Counted from the stretch's first letter, positions 25,018 to 34,462 are shown. The stretch is 64,000 nucleotides of DNA from an uncultured Hyphomonas sp. (GCF_963675305.1 NZ_OY776147.1:310001-374000), one strand, 5' to 3'. Notes: generated from the sequence alone by a model not told the origin. Numbers and translations: made by a program.

Positions 25018-25956
25018 TCAGCGATCGAAGAGTTTCGAGACGCTTTCCTCGTTCGCGATGCGGCGGATGGCTTCGCCCAGCAGTGGCGCGATCGGCAGGA
25101 TACGGATTGATTTTGACTTCTTGGCCACGTCCGACGGGGCAATCGTGTCGGTCATCACCAGTTCGTCGAGCACCGATTTCTCGATCCGCTCCACCGCCTT
25201 GCCGGACAGGACGCCGTGGCTGACATAGGCGGCGACCGATTTGGCGCCGTGCTCCTTCAGGGCCGCGGCGGCATTTGCCAGCGTGCCGCCGCTATCGCAC
25301 ATGTCGTCCAGCATGATGCAGCGTTTGCCGCTGACATCGCCGATGATGTTCATGACTTCCGACTTGCCGGCTTCCGGGCGTCGCTTGTCGACGATGGCGA
25401 GGTCGGCATCGTCGAGCCGCTTGGCGAGGGAGCGTGCGCGCACCACGCCGCCGACGTCCGGCGAGACGACCACGATCTTGTCCTTGCCGTAGCGTTCCTT
25501 GATGTCGTCGATCATCACCGGGCTGCCGAAGAGGTTGTCGGTCGGGATGTCGAAGAAGCCCTGAATCTGGCCGGCGTGCAGGTCCACGGTGAGGACGCGG
25601 TCGGCGCCGGCGGTGGAGATGAGATTGGCAACCAGCTTCGCCGAGATCGGCGTGCGGCCGTCGGTTTTCCGGTCCTGGCGGGCATAGCCGAAATAGGGGA
25701 TCACGGCGGTGATGCGGCGGGCCGAGGCGCGCTTCAGCGCATCCATCATGATCAGCAGCTGCATCAGATTGTCATTGGCCGGGAAGGAGGTCGACTGGAT
25801 GACGAAGACGTCCTCGCCGCGGACGTTCTCATCGATGCGGACGAAGATTTCCTCGTCGGCGAAGGATTTCACCTCCGAGCGGGTCAGCCGCATGTCCAGA
25901 TAGTCGGCAATGGCTTCAGCCAACGGGCGGTTCGCGTTGCAGGCGAGAAGTTTCAT
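25018..25956 (-). CDS. prs: Ribose-phosphate pyrophosphokinase
   Basis: A 312-residue PRPP synthetase (ribose 5-phosphate plus ATP to PRPP plus AMP), feeding purine, pyrimidine, His and Trp synthesis. Visible are GYARQDRKTDGRTPISAK (flexible loop), TVDLHAGQIQGFF, and the PRPP-binding loop IMLDDMCDSGGTL. I start at ATG 25956, where homology begins; an upstream frame extension to 26022 looks untranslated. The gene ends 4 bases from the convergent ChaN-like gene. Confidence 0.96.
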   Translation of the reverse strand: MKLLACNANRPLAEAIADYLDMRLTRSEVKSFADEEIFVRIDENVRGEDVFVIQSTSFPANDNLMQLLIMMDALKRASARRITAVIPYFGYARQDRKTDGRTPISAKLVANLISTAGADRVLTVDLHAGQIQGFFDIPTDNLFGSPVMIDDIKERYGKDKIVVVSPDVGGVVRARSLAKRLDDADLAIVDKRRPEAGKSEVMNIIGDVSGKRCIMLDDMCDSGGTLANAAAALKEHGAKSVAAYVSHGVLSGKAVERIEKSVLDELVMTDTIAPSDVAKKSKSIRILPIAPLLGEAIRRIANEESVSKLFDR

Positions 25957-26049
25957 GTCGGCTTTAGCCCCTGTACTGCCCCGGATGGCGACGCTTTTGT
26001 AACAGGGAGCGGCGAGTCGCAACCGGACTCTGGCATTGAATGCAACTTT

Positions 26050-26829
26050 TTACGGTGCAAGCACAATGACTGAGGCATTTCGGCCATAGTCCGGCTCGCC
26101 GCGGTGATTGCGCCTGCGGTTGGAGAAATAGGCGTCTTCCAGCGCGCAGGTGTCGAGGCCCAGATTGGCGACATGGCCAATGTCCATGGCGGCAAGACTG
26201 GCCGCGCAATAAGCCGGAAGGTCGAAATGGAAGCGGTCTCCTTTGCCTGGCACGAACAGGTGCTCGCTGGCGGGGGAGGCCTCCAGGAAGGTGTCGCGGA
26301 ATTCCGGGCCGACTTCATAGCTCGCCTGGCCGATGGTCGGTCCGATGGCGGCATGGATATGTCCCGGCCGGGCGCCGAGTTCCGTCATCGAGGCGACCGT
26401 GGCTTCCAGAACGCCGCCGATGGCGCCTTTCCAGCCCGCATGCGCCGCGCCGATCACGCCGGCTTCGGCATCTGCGAAGAGGACCGGCGTGCAGTCCGCC
26501 GTCAGGATGCACAGGCCAAAGCCCGGCAGTGTGGTGACCATGGCATCGGCCTGCGGGCGGTCTGTGTCCCAGGCTTCGGTGACGTGGACCACCTCCGCCG
26601 AATGGATCTGGTGGCAGGAGAGCAGGGCGTCCGCGCCCATAGCCTGGCGGATGATCTCGCGGTTCTGCGCCACCGCCGCCGGATCGTCGCCCGAGCCCGG
26701 CCCGGCATTGAGGCTGGCATAGAGGCCGGTCGAGGTGCCGCCCCTGCGGCCGAAAAAGCCGTGGCGGATGCCCGTCAGGCCGGAAAGGCCGGGGGCGGTC
26801 TCGAAAGGGGGCGGGGCAGTCTCTGGCAT
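26050..26829 (-). CDS. pgeF: Peptidoglycan editing factor PgeF (YfiH/laccase-domain family)
   Basis: A 259-residue protein of the multicopper polyphenol oxidoreductase-like family. Metal-site motifs are CHQIHSAEVV, LTADCTPVLF and AAHAGWKGAIGGVL. In E. coli PgeF hydrolyses cytoplasmic muropeptides wrongly carrying Ser and so protects wall composition; other members act on purine nucleosides. ATG 26829 starts before MPETAPPP. It lies 53 bases downstream of the amt stop on the same strand. Confidence 0.9.
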   Translation of the reverse strand: MPETAPPPFETAPGLSGLTGIRHGFFGRRGGTSTGLYASLNAGPGSGDDPAAVAQNREIIRQAMGADALLSCHQIHSAEVVHVTEAWDTDRPQADAMVTTLPGFGLCILTADCTPVLFADAEAGVIGAAHAGWKGAIGGVLEATVASMTELGARPGHIHAAIGPTIGQASYEVGPEFRDTFLEASPASEHLFVPGKGDRFHFDLPAYCAASLAAMDIGHVANLGLDTCALEDAYFSNRRRNHRGEPDYGRNASVIVLAP

Positions 26830-26882
26830 GGTGTCAGGCGTGCTGCGCCCCGCCCGCCCTGTCAAGTTACACCCAGTACCGC

Positions 26883-28178
26883 CTATTGGTGGTAAGCGCT
26901 TTCGCCATGGGTCGCGGAGTCGAGCCCGGCTTCCTCGTCCTCCGGCGAGACGCGCAGCGGAATCACCGTGCGGATCGCATAGAGCAGGCCCGCGGTCACC
27001 ACGGCCGACAGGACGGCAACGACCGTCACGCCGAGCAGCTGGACCCCGAACTGGACGAAGACCGGTTTTGACAGGCCCGGCGCCAGCGGTCCGAAGGCGG
27101 CCAGGAAGGGCAGGGCGAGACTGCCCAGAATGCCGCCGACGCCGTGCACGGCGAAGACGTCCAGGCTGTCGTCGATCTGCAGCTTCTGCCGGATCAGCAC
27201 GACGGCGCCATAGCAGACGAATGCGCTGGCCGCGCCGATGACAATGGCCCCGGCCGGGCCGACCGATCCTGCCGCCGGGGTGATCGTGGCAAGGCCCGCC
27301 ACCATGCCGGTCGCGATGCCCACCAGGGTCGGCTTGCGGAAGCTGACCCATTCAATGCCCATCCAGACAAGCGAGGCAGTGGCGGCGGAGGTGTGCGTCA
27401 CCAGCATGGCGCGGGCCGCATCGCCATTCGCACCAAGGGCAGAGCCTGCATTGAAGCCGAACCAGCCGACCCACAGCATGGCCGCGCCCAGCATGACGAA
27501 GCCGGGGCTGTGCGGCGGATGCATGTCCTTCGGGAAATGGGCCCGCTTGCCAATGATCAGGGCAAAGACGAGCGCGGACACACCGGCCGTCGTGTGCACT
27601 ACGATGCCGCCGGCAAAGTCGATCACGCCCATGCCGGAGAGCCAGCCGCCGCCCCAGACCCAATGCGCGGCAGGCGCATAGCAGAGCAGAAGCCACAGCG
27701 CGCAGAAGACCAGCATCGCACCGAAATTCACCCGTTCCACAAACGCGCCGACGATCAGCGCCGGGGTGATGATCGCGAAGGTCATCTGGAACATCATGAA
27801 GAGCGGTTCGGGAATGGACTGCCCGTCCAGCGGCGCTGCCGTGACGCCCCCGGCGAAGGATTTCGCAAAGCCGCCGATGATGCCGCCATCGCCCGGGCCG
27901 AAGGCGAGGGAATAGCCACAGGCGAGCCAGACGAGGCTCATCAGCGCGGCGATCGCCATACATTGCATCAACACCGAGAGCAGGTTCTTCGCCTGAACCA
28001 GGCCGCCATAGAACAGGGCGAGGCCCGGCAGGGTCATGAACAGGACGAGCGCCGTCGCCGTCAGGACCCAGGCCGTGTCACCCGTATTGGCCGCCATGTC
28101 GGCAAAGGCCGGCGCAGAAAGTGCCGCGCACAGCAGCGAGAGCACGCCGAAGCGTGCCGCAATTGTCTTGAACCCCAA
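26883..28178 (-). CDS. amt: Ammonium transporter (Amt family)
   Basis: A 431-residue channel with a signal-like first segment ending SAPAFA and about eleven helices. The twin pore histidines lie in GGIVVHTTAG and FAVHGVGGILGS. FYGGLVQAKN and the gating-Phe region are also present. I prefer a TTG start at 28178 because AGGGAG lies 6 bases upstream (28185-28190); GTG 28193 in the same frame has no ribosome site. No PII gene (glnK) is adjacent, which is unusual for amt. A 16-base palindrome lies just upstream. Confidence 0.9.
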   Translation of the reverse strand: MGFKTIAARFGVLSLLCAALSAPAFADMAANTGDTAWVLTATALVLFMTLPGLALFYGGLVQAKNLLSVLMQCMAIAALMSLVWLACGYSLAFGPGDGGIIGGFAKSFAGGVTAAPLDGQSIPEPLFMMFQMTFAIITPALIVGAFVERVNFGAMLVFCALWLLLCYAPAAHWVWGGGWLSGMGVIDFAGGIVVHTTAGVSALVFALIIGKRAHFPKDMHPPHSPGFVMLGAAMLWVGWFGFNAGSALGANGDAARAMLVTHTSAATASLVWMGIEWVSFRKPTLVGIATGMVAGLATITPAAGSVGPAGAIVIGAASAFVCYGAVVLIRQKLQIDDSLDVFAVHGVGGILGSLALPFLAAFGPLAPGLSKPVFVQFGVQLLGVTVVAVLSAVVTAGLLYAIRTVIPLRVSPEDEEAGLDSATHGESAYHQ

Positions 28179-28197
28179 TGTCAGCTCCCTCACTTAA

Positions 28198-28213
28198 GTT
28201 CACGCGCGTGAAC
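28198..28213 (-). promoter_or_regulatory. Perfect 16-base palindrome upstream of amt
   Basis: GTTCACGCGCGTGAAC is a perfect dyad, 19 bases before the preferred TTG start of amt. Its size and symmetry fit a dimeric repressor site, for example TetR- or GntR-like, but I cannot name the protein. No other copy was noticed. Confidence 0.5.
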
Positions 28214-28310
28214 TTGCCCTCCACTCGCGTCTATTGGTTTGCTGACAAAACAGGGTGCGGGTCTGCCTGCCCGCCAAGCAATTTGGGTTAACCCTTCGCG
28301 AACCGGATCG

Positions 28311-29237
28311 TTATTGCTTAAAAATTGGGCGCGCTGGCACCGGTAATGTGCAAATATCGAGCACTTTTGGCGGCGTGCTCACAAAGGCGCTGATCGAAGA
28401 ATAATCGCGCTTGCTCTCTTTCAGGGCATCCCAGTCGGGGCTCGGCGTCTTCATTACCTCGAAGGCGGGGCGGTTTTCCTGAGGCATATCGGCGGCGACA
28501 TGGGCCGCAATGATCCTGTTCGAAGCGAGGTTGTCTGCGCGGGCGCTGGCGGCATCAGCCGCGGCCACAGGGTTGTCGCCGAACAGGATCGCGGTTTCCT
28601 CCGGCGTCGCAGGCTCCACGCGGGCGAGGCGGTTTACCGTGTCCATGCCGGAAATCACGCGGCCGACGATGGTATAGTTCCGGTCGAGATAGCGGCGCGG
28701 CAGCAGGGGGATGTAGATCTCGGTGACGGCCGTGTCCGGCCCTTCATCGCGGGCCATGCCGATGGCGCCGGGGCAGTTCAGGAGCCATTCGCCGCCACGC
28801 TGATGCGCGACCGGAAAGCCTTTCCGGTGGCCAACTTGCGCGGCGTAGAGGTCCCCGCTGCCGAGCGGATCAAAGCCGGCCGTACTGGTTTCGCGCTCGG
28901 CTTCCAGCGGCAGGCGCGGCATATCTTTCAGGCGTTCATCGAACTCCCGGCCCGCCTGCGCGACATGCGTTTCGATCACCCGGTAGAAATATTCGCCATC
29001 GAAATAGCCGGTCCGGACCGCCTCGCGCAGGGCCGCCGTGTTCGCAGGCGCAGCTTCCGGCAGCAGTTCGATATAGATCGCGCCGTTCTGGCCGAGATCG
29101 AACAGGATCAGATTCTCCGGATCGACCGGGCGCCAGGCGCTGTCTTCCGGCGCGGCGGCCGGCTCCGGCACGGTTTCAGCGGGCGCGCTCTGGCAGGCAG
29201 CGATCAGGGCGAAAACCGGGATCAGGCGTTTCAGCAT
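28311..29237 (-). CDS. Cyclophilin-type peptidyl-prolyl isomerase, lipoprotein
   Basis: A 308-residue exported protein. Residues 1-15 form a lipoprotein signal with the Cys in LIAAC. A cyclophilin domain spans about residues 40-220: GYFDGEYFYRVIETHVAQAG, then NYTIVGRVISGMDTVNRLA. The stretch usually reading GxxSMA is replaced by NCPGAIGMARDEG. About 80 extra C-terminal residues have no recognisable motif. It probably folds envelope proteins. It starts at ATG 29237; the longer frame to 29273 has no support. Confidence 0.82.
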   Translation of the reverse strand: MLKRLIPVFALIAACQSAPAETVPEPAAAPEDSAWRPVDPENLILFDLGQNGAIYIELLPEAAPANTAALREAVRTGYFDGEYFYRVIETHVAQAGREFDERLKDMPRLPLEAERETSTAGFDPLGSGDLYAAQVGHRKGFPVAHQRGGEWLLNCPGAIGMARDEGPDTAVTEIYIPLLPRRYLDRNYTIVGRVISGMDTVNRLARVEPATPEETAILFGDNPVAAADAASARADNLASNRIIAAHVAADMPQENRPAFEVMKTPSPDWDALKESKRDYSSISAFVSTPPKVLDICTLPVPARPIFKQ

Positions 29238-29531
29238 GGGCCGAGTGTTGGCGGGGAAGGGCGCCAGAGGCAAGCGAATATGAAGAGACGGAATAGTTGC
29301 CGCGCAGGATTGTCCCCGACGCCTTCGCCGCCAGCGACTCCCCCGTCATGGACACTTTCCGGATATTTCCCATTTCGAGCTGAAAAAGGCATTGCGCCTG
29401 AGCCGGGATGTTGTGGACTGGCTGTTCGCCGGACAGGCGATTTCTGAAAGAAATATCCGCCGCTTCCTGCAATTATGGGTTGCTGTTGAGCCCGTCATTG
29501 CAGAACTTGCCGTCTGCTACGGAGGGATGAA
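29238..29531 (+). other. Gap with a short coding-like fragment
   Basis: No complete gene is visible. One plus-strand frame (29371-29520) reads coherently, ALRLSRDVVDWLFAG then SERNIRRFLQL, and loosely resembles the C-terminal helix pair of BrnA-type antitoxins. It has no start codon or ribosome site, and its frame runs into the next gene. It may be a gene remnant or chance. The promoter of the PKD gene must lie here. Confidence 0.25.
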
Positions 29532-32417
29532 ATGGCGAGGCAGGGGTTTGCTGCGGCGATAGCGGCATTGATGTGGGTATCCGCGTGTGGTGGCGGTGGC
29601 GGTACCGGATCGGGGTCACCTGCGCCAGCTCCTTCGCCGCCTCCGCCAAACCGGGCTCCCGTATCTGTCGCCGGCGACGATTTTTCCGCCCACATTGAGC
29701 CGAACGGCACGCAACTGGATGGCAGCCAGAGCTCGGACCCCGATGGCGATGAATTGAGTTTTGAGTGGGTTATCCTTTCAGAACCCGATGGGGCGGCCGC
29801 GCAATTCGACGATGCGACACAGGTGGCCCCAAGGCTTCAGGCGCAGGCGCCCGGGACTTATGAAATCGAACTGACAGTCACAGACCCCGAAGGCGCATCG
29901 GGACATGACACGATTGTGGTGACTCTTGAAAACGATGCGCCCGTGCCAGTTGCAGATGTGTCCCTTTTGCTGCCCGCGATCGGAGAGAACATCGAGCTGA
30001 CGGCGGTTGAGACGACCGATCCCAACGGTCAGCCGCTGACATACACATGGACCCTGGAAACCGCTCCGGCGGGGGTGACGGCCGGCGCGACCTATGAGGG
30101 CGTGACGCAAACGATCGCTTTCGATGTGGAGGGAGAGTACGGGTTCACCCTGACCGTATCGGACGGGTACGATACGGTGGTGACGGATATTCCTGCGATC
30201 TTCGCCAGCAAATTCTCAATCCGTAAACTGCCATCCAGTTATGGGGGGCTAGGGCTGCAGCCTGGGGGCGGCCGGCTGGTCGTTGAGCTTAATCATCCAA
30301 TCGATTCTGATTATAAAATCGCCGTTTTCGATGAGGGGGAGAGTGAACCGAAACTGATTTCCGTTCCAGTGCCTGCGAGCAATGTGGCCGTGTCACCGGA
30401 CGGAAGTCTTGCTGCGGTGGAAGGCGTTGATACCATGAGCTTTGTCGATCTCGACAAAGCCGAGGTCATCGCCACATGGCCTTTGGACGTCAATCCCATA
30501 GACTTTGTGGTATCCGATGAGGGAATTGCCTACATACCAGGTCTGTATGGCGGCAGTACCGATCTTGTGTCTGTCGACATGGCAACTGGACGAGTTAGAA
30601 CGACCGCGGGACGGTATCCGGCCCTTCGCGGTAATCTGCACCCCTCTGGTGACACATTGTATGTCATGGCTGGTATATCTCCGAATGTCCTTGGCCGGTA
30701 CACGGTCTCGGGTGGAGAGTTTTCGGACTATCGTGAGTCGACAACCACGAGCGGCCTCTGTGGATCAGGCTGGATGAAGGGAGATGGAAGTGCGCTCATG
30801 GCCTATTGCGGCCGGATCATGCAGCTTTCCGATGATCCGGCTACCGATATGACTCCCATCGGGTGGATCTACAATCTGAGCGGTGTCCAGAGCGCGACCT
30901 ATAGTCCGATCACGAAATACTGGTATGTGCTGGGGCCGCCGAATGAAGAGTTTCAGAGCAAGATCGAAGTCTACGATTCCCGCGATTATGAGCTGATTCA
31001 TACGATCGAGCTTCCGCTGGAGTATGGGTCAAGCGGAAACCAGCTGGTCGCGCGATTCATCACCGCCAGCCAGACAGATCTTACGCTTCGTATTCTGGCT
31101 AAAGATCACCCGACAAAAGATGTGGACCACTACATGTTGGTGACGGCGCTGGACTATCCGGCGGGTGCGAACCTGCCGCCGGAAGTGTCGGTACAGAAAT
31201 ATTCTGCAACATATGCCGGGAAGGCTGTGACCATCGACGCAAGCGAGTCCTTGGACCCGGAGGGGCTGCCTCTGACTTATAGCTGGCGCGTTGCAGACGA
31301 ACCTTCCTCGGGATGGGCGACGCTCGAAAATACAGACACGGCTGCCGTCCGTATGACGCCTGCCATGGAGGGGGAGTACACGCTGGAAGTGACGGTGAAT
31401 GATGGCGTCCATCAGGTCACCCGGCAGGTCGAGATTCTGGTTTCTCCAGGAAAAGATGCCTTATTTTACCGGCTGCCGGGAGATATTCTCGATGCTGAGT
31501 ACTCAAAATCTCTTTCGACGCTTGCCTATGTCGTGGATGGGGAGTCTTCCCTCCATCTCGTCAACCTTCTTACCTTCTCAGAAAAGATCGTTCCGCTTGA
31601 GCGGCAGGCTTACCGTATCGGAATCAGTCCAGATGGCCAGATGGCTGCACTATCCCTTTCCGGCAGACTGGTTCTCGTCGACCTTCAAACTGCAGAAGTG
31701 GTCGATAGTGCCGGCATTTCATCGGACTGGGGCGATATCGTTCTGGACCGGAACGGGCGGGCGCACACGAATACGGACCGGGGCGAGACCGGGCCGCTCG
31801 TCACGGTCGATTTTGCCGCTGACCAGGTTTACTTCCTTTATGGTCTGTCGCTCGGCTCGGTGCTTCGCATGCATCCACTGGAAAGCTGGGTTTATGGAGT
31901 CTCAACGAGGCAAGTGCCCGCCATTCTCCGAAAATATGACGTTACGACTCTGCCTGTCCAGTCGATCCGGTTAGAAACGATCGGTGTCGACAAGGATGAA
32001 CTGGGCGGAAATATCTGGTTCAGCGAAGATGGGACGCGGATGCTGACCGCGACCGGCAAGCTCTTCACCGTCTCAAGTGATTATTTCGAGGATTTTCTGC
32101 TCGATAAGACGATTCAGGACGATATCTTCGCGGCCTGGGCGGATCACTCCAGCGAGACCGGCGAATGGGCGGTCGTCATCGGGAATTCGACGAACGTGCC
32201 AAGCCTGAATGGAAAGGTCGCGTTCTATGACGATCAGACCCTCACCCGGAACTCCGTCGCCGACATACGTGACGTGCCCATAGGCGGTACGCTGTATCCC
32301 GTTCTGGCTTCACGGATATTCTATTCTGAAGATGGCTCCGGCCAGGTGCTGCTGACATCCAATTTGGGGGCCACGGCGGATCCCTTCACCGTTCAGGTCC
32401 TGAACATGTCGAACTGA
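29532..32417 (+). CDS. PKD-domain and beta-propeller lipoprotein
   Basis: A 961-residue surface or periplasmic lipoprotein: lipobox in WVSAC, a Gly tract, then a Pro/Ser linker. Three PKD/cadherin-like repeats are visible by DGSQSSDPDGDELSFEW (about residue 60), TTDPNGQPLTYTW (160) and DASESLDPEGLPLTYSW (565). The stretches between contain WD40/YVTN-like propeller repeats (SNVAVSPDGSLAAVEG; YRIGISPDGQMAAL). It is probably for adhesion or carbohydrate binding. Its base composition and codons look less GC-rich than those of its neighbours. The ATG follows GGAGGG. Confidence 0.75.
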   Translation: MARQGFAAAIAALMWVSACGGGGGTGSGSPAPAPSPPPPNRAPVSVAGDDFSAHIEPNGTQLDGSQSSDPDGDELSFEWVILSEPDGAAAQFDDATQVAPRLQAQAPGTYEIELTVTDPEGASGHDTIVVTLENDAPVPVADVSLLLPAIGENIELTAVETTDPNGQPLTYTWTLETAPAGVTAGATYEGVTQTIAFDVEGEYGFTLTVSDGYDTVVTDIPAIFASKFSIRKLPSSYGGLGLQPGGGRLVVELNHPIDSDYKIAVFDEGESEPKLISVPVPASNVAVSPDGSLAAVEGVDTMSFVDLDKAEVIATWPLDVNPIDFVVSDEGIAYIPGLYGGSTDLVSVDMATGRVRTTAGRYPALRGNLHPSGDTLYVMAGISPNVLGRYTVSGGEFSDYRESTTTSGLCGSGWMKGDGSALMAYCGRIMQLSDDPATDMTPIGWIYNLSGVQSATYSPITKYWYVLGPPNEEFQSKIEVYDSRDYELIHTIELPLEYGSSGNQLVARFITASQTDLTLRILAKDHPTKDVDHYMLVTALDYPAGANLPPEVSVQKYSATYAGKAVTIDASESLDPEGLPLTYSWRVADEPSSGWATLENTDTAAVRMTPAMEGEYTLEVTVNDGVHQVTRQVEILVSPGKDALFYRLPGDILDAEYSKSLSTLAYVVDGESSLHLVNLLTFSEKIVPLERQAYRIGISPDGQMAALSLSGRLVLVDLQTAEVVDSAGISSDWGDIVLDRNGRAHTNTDRGETGPLVTVDFAADQVYFLYGLSLGSVLRMHPLESWVYGVSTRQVPAILRKYDVTTLPVQSIRLETIGVDKDELGGNIWFSEDGTRMLTATGKLFTVSSDYFEDFLLDKTIQDDIFAAWADHSSETGEWAVVIGNSTNVPSLNGKVAFYDDQTLTRNSVADIRDVPIGGTLYPVLASRIFYSEDGSGQVLLTSNLGATADPFTVQVLNMSN

Positions 32418-32421
32418 AGCG

Positions 32422-32453
32422 GGCGCCTACTCCACCTGATCGGTGTAGGCGCC
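32422..32453 (+). terminator. Hairpin at the PKD gene/acyl-CoA synthetase junction
   Basis: GGCGCCTA pairs with TAGGCGCC, and CACC with GGTG inside, leaving a 5-base loop; TTGTTCG follows on the plus strand. It starts 4 bases after the PKD stop and runs into the 3' end of the convergent gene, so it may serve both strands. Confidence 0.5.
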
Positions 32454-34043
32454 TTGTTCGAAGGCTTCGGCGAGTTTGAAGCGCTGGATCTTGCCGGAGC
32501 CTGTGAGAGGCCAGTCGTCGACCCAGATCCAGTAGGCGGGCGTCTTCTGCGGCGACAGGCGCTCGCGGATGAAGAGTTTCAGGTCCGCATCGCTCGGGCG
32601 CGGTTTTGAATTGCCACGCATGAAGCAGGCAACCTGTTCGCCCCATTTCTCGTCCGGAATGCCGACAATGGCGATCTCGGAAATGGCCTCATGCTCCAGC
32701 AGGGCGTTCTCGATCTCTGCCGGGAACAGGTTTTCGCCGCCGCGGATGATCATCTCCTTCACCCGGCCGGTGATCTTCACATAGCCGCGTTCGTCCATGC
32801 GGCCGAGATCGCCGGTGTGCAGCCATTTCTCTTCATCAATGGTGGCGGCGGTTGCTTCCGGATTGTCGTTGTAGCCGAGCATGACGGAATAGGCGCGGGC
32901 GCAGATCTCGCCCTGTTCGCCAATCGGCATGACCTCATTGGTGGCCGGATCGCGGATCGAGATTTCCGTATACGGCACAGGCTGGCCGATGGTCTGGGTC
33001 AGGTCTTCCTCGCTGTCTTCATACCAGGCCTGGGTCAGGGCAGGGGAGGTTTCGGTCTGGCCATAGATGATCTGGATCGGCGCACCGAACACTTTGCGGG
33101 CCTTGCGGCAGAGTTCCGGCGGCACCATCGACCCGCCGGACATGATCCGCCGGGTGGCGGAGACGTCGCGGCCTGATTTTTCCACTTCCTCGATCAGCGC
33201 GACCAGCATGGTCGGCACACCGAGGATGAATTTGGTGCGCTCGCGTTCCATCACTTTCACAACCATGGCCGGGTCGAACATGGGCGCCAGCAGCAGGGTC
33301 GCCCCGACGCCGAGGCCGCCCAGCACGAGAATGGCGCAGCCGGTCGTATGGAAGAGGGGCATGTGGTGCACGAAAACGTCGCCCTGGTTCACACCGGCGC
33401 GTTTCATGGCCTCGATGCCGTTCATGACGAGGCCGTTATGGTGGAGCAGGGCCCCCTTGGGAAAACCGGTCGTGCCGGATGTGTACTGGATCTGCGTCGG
33501 GTCATGCGGGCCGGGGTTGCGCAGCTCGCCGCTGCCTTCGCCGTCGAACAGGGCGGCGTGATCGGTCAGCAGGATGCGGTGGCGGATGGCCGGGATTTCG
33601 TTGCAGACTTCATCTGCGATCTGCTGCATCGGATTGCCCCGGAAGTCGGCGACATAATAGATTGCTTCGGAGCGGGACTGTTCGAGCACGTATTTCAGCT
33701 CACGCTTCTGGTAGGCCGGGTTCACCGTGACGAGCGTGATGCCGGCGAGGCCGCAGGCAAGTTCCAGCAGAACCCATTCGGGCACGTTGTTGGCATAGGC
33801 CGCGACGCGGGCGCCTTCCTCGTGGCGGCTGGCGAGCGCCCGGGCGAGGCGTTCGGCATCGAAGAGGAGTTCGTTGTACGACCAGGTGCGCAGGACCGCG
33901 CCGTCATAATCCAGCGCTTTCAGGGCGGGTTGGTCCGGGTGGCGCGCGGTGGAGGCGCGCAGCATGTCGCCGATGGTCCGGGGGGCCGGTTCCGGGCCTC
34001 CATGGGCCGGAAAATAGGATTCCGTCAGCGAAACCTGATACAT
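32427..34043 (-). CDS. AMP-dependent acyl-CoA synthetase (FadD-like)
   Basis: A 538-residue ANL-superfamily ligase. The P-loop is YTSGTTGFPKGALL, followed by IYGQTETSP, LHTGDLGRMDERGYVKITGR and the lysine motif TGSGKIQRFKL at the C-terminus. It activates a carboxylic acid with ATP and transfers it to CoA. MPLFHTTGC and length fit the medium/long-chain fatty acid group related to FadD and AcsF; the exact substrate is not visible. ATG 34043 has GGGAGG 6 bases before it. Confidence 0.85.
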   Translation of the reverse strand: MYQVSLTESYFPAHGGPEPAPRTIGDMLRASTARHPDQPALKALDYDGAVLRTWSYNELLFDAERLARALASRHEEGARVAAYANNVPEWVLLELACGLAGITLVTVNPAYQKRELKYVLEQSRSEAIYYVADFRGNPMQQIADEVCNEIPAIRHRILLTDHAALFDGEGSGELRNPGPHDPTQIQYTSGTTGFPKGALLHHNGLVMNGIEAMKRAGVNQGDVFVHHMPLFHTTGCAILVLGGLGVGATLLLAPMFDPAMVVKVMERERTKFILGVPTMLVALIEEVEKSGRDVSATRRIMSGGSMVPPELCRKARKVFGAPIQIIYGQTETSPALTQAWYEDSEEDLTQTIGQPVPYTEISIRDPATNEVMPIGEQGEICARAYSVMLGYNDNPEATAATIDEEKWLHTGDLGRMDERGYVKITGRVKEMIIRGGENLFPAEIENALLEHEAISEIAIVGIPDEKWGEQVACFMRGNSKPRPSDADLKLFIRERLSPQKTPAYWIWVDDWPLTGSGKIQRFKLAEAFEQGAYTDQVE

Positions 34044-34136
34044 GCGTGCCTCCCAACACTTATTCTGTATGGGAGACTACAGGCAAAATTTCCGCGCCGC
34101 TACAGGGCCATAGCGGCGCAGCTCCGGCAGATTCGC

Positions 34137-34433
34137 CTAGTAGGCGTAATGTCCGCGGCGGCGCAGGTAGCCGGCCATGCGCGAGCGCTTGTCGTCCAGA
34201 TCGTCTTCGATGATCGAGGGGATCAGGAAGAAGTCCAGGAACCACCAGACAAAGCCCACAAGGATGAAATAGGACAGGATCTGCAGGATCGCGCTGATCG
34301 GCTTGCCGAGGTAAAACCGGTGGGCCGAGACAAAGCCGAGGAAGAACCAGAGCAGGTAGGCCGCACCGGCACTCTTGCGCTCATTGGCAACGCGTTGCTC
34401 GATCAGGATCATGTCATCGGTTGAAAGGCTCAT
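34137..34433 (-). CDS. TM2-domain protein
   Basis: A 98-residue membrane protein with the TM2 domain: KSAGAAYLLWFFLGFVSAHRFYLGK, then a second helix ILVGFVWWFLDFFLI ending with IIEDD. The C-terminus is basic (RRRGHYAY). TM2 proteins occur widely with no firm bacterial function. ATG 34433 follows GAAGGAG. The sequence TTATCGAATAAC lies 18 bases upstream and recurs before the TonB-dependent receptor at 51425. Confidence 0.8.
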   Translation of the reverse strand: MSLSTDDMILIEQRVANERKSAGAAYLLWFFLGFVSAHRFYLGKPISAILQILSYFILVGFVWWFLDFFLIPSIIEDDLDDKRSRMAGYLRRRGHYAY

Positions 34434-34450
34434 GGCCCGGGGTCTCCTTC

Positions 34451-34462
34451 TTATCGAATAAC
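34451..34462 (-). promoter_or_regulatory. TTATCGAATAAC motif upstream of the TM2 gene
   Basis: The same 12 bases occur at 51346-51357 before the TonB-dependent receptor gene. Here the arms TTAT/ATAA flank CGA. It sits in an AT-rich stretch between the TM2 and prmA starts. A shared regulator is possible; the site may be a promoter -10 region instead. Confidence 0.35.

Noticed and set aside
28500..29447. A 315-codon plus-strand frame
   Set aside because: Antisense to the cyclophilin lipoprotein over most of its length; no domain or ribosome site.
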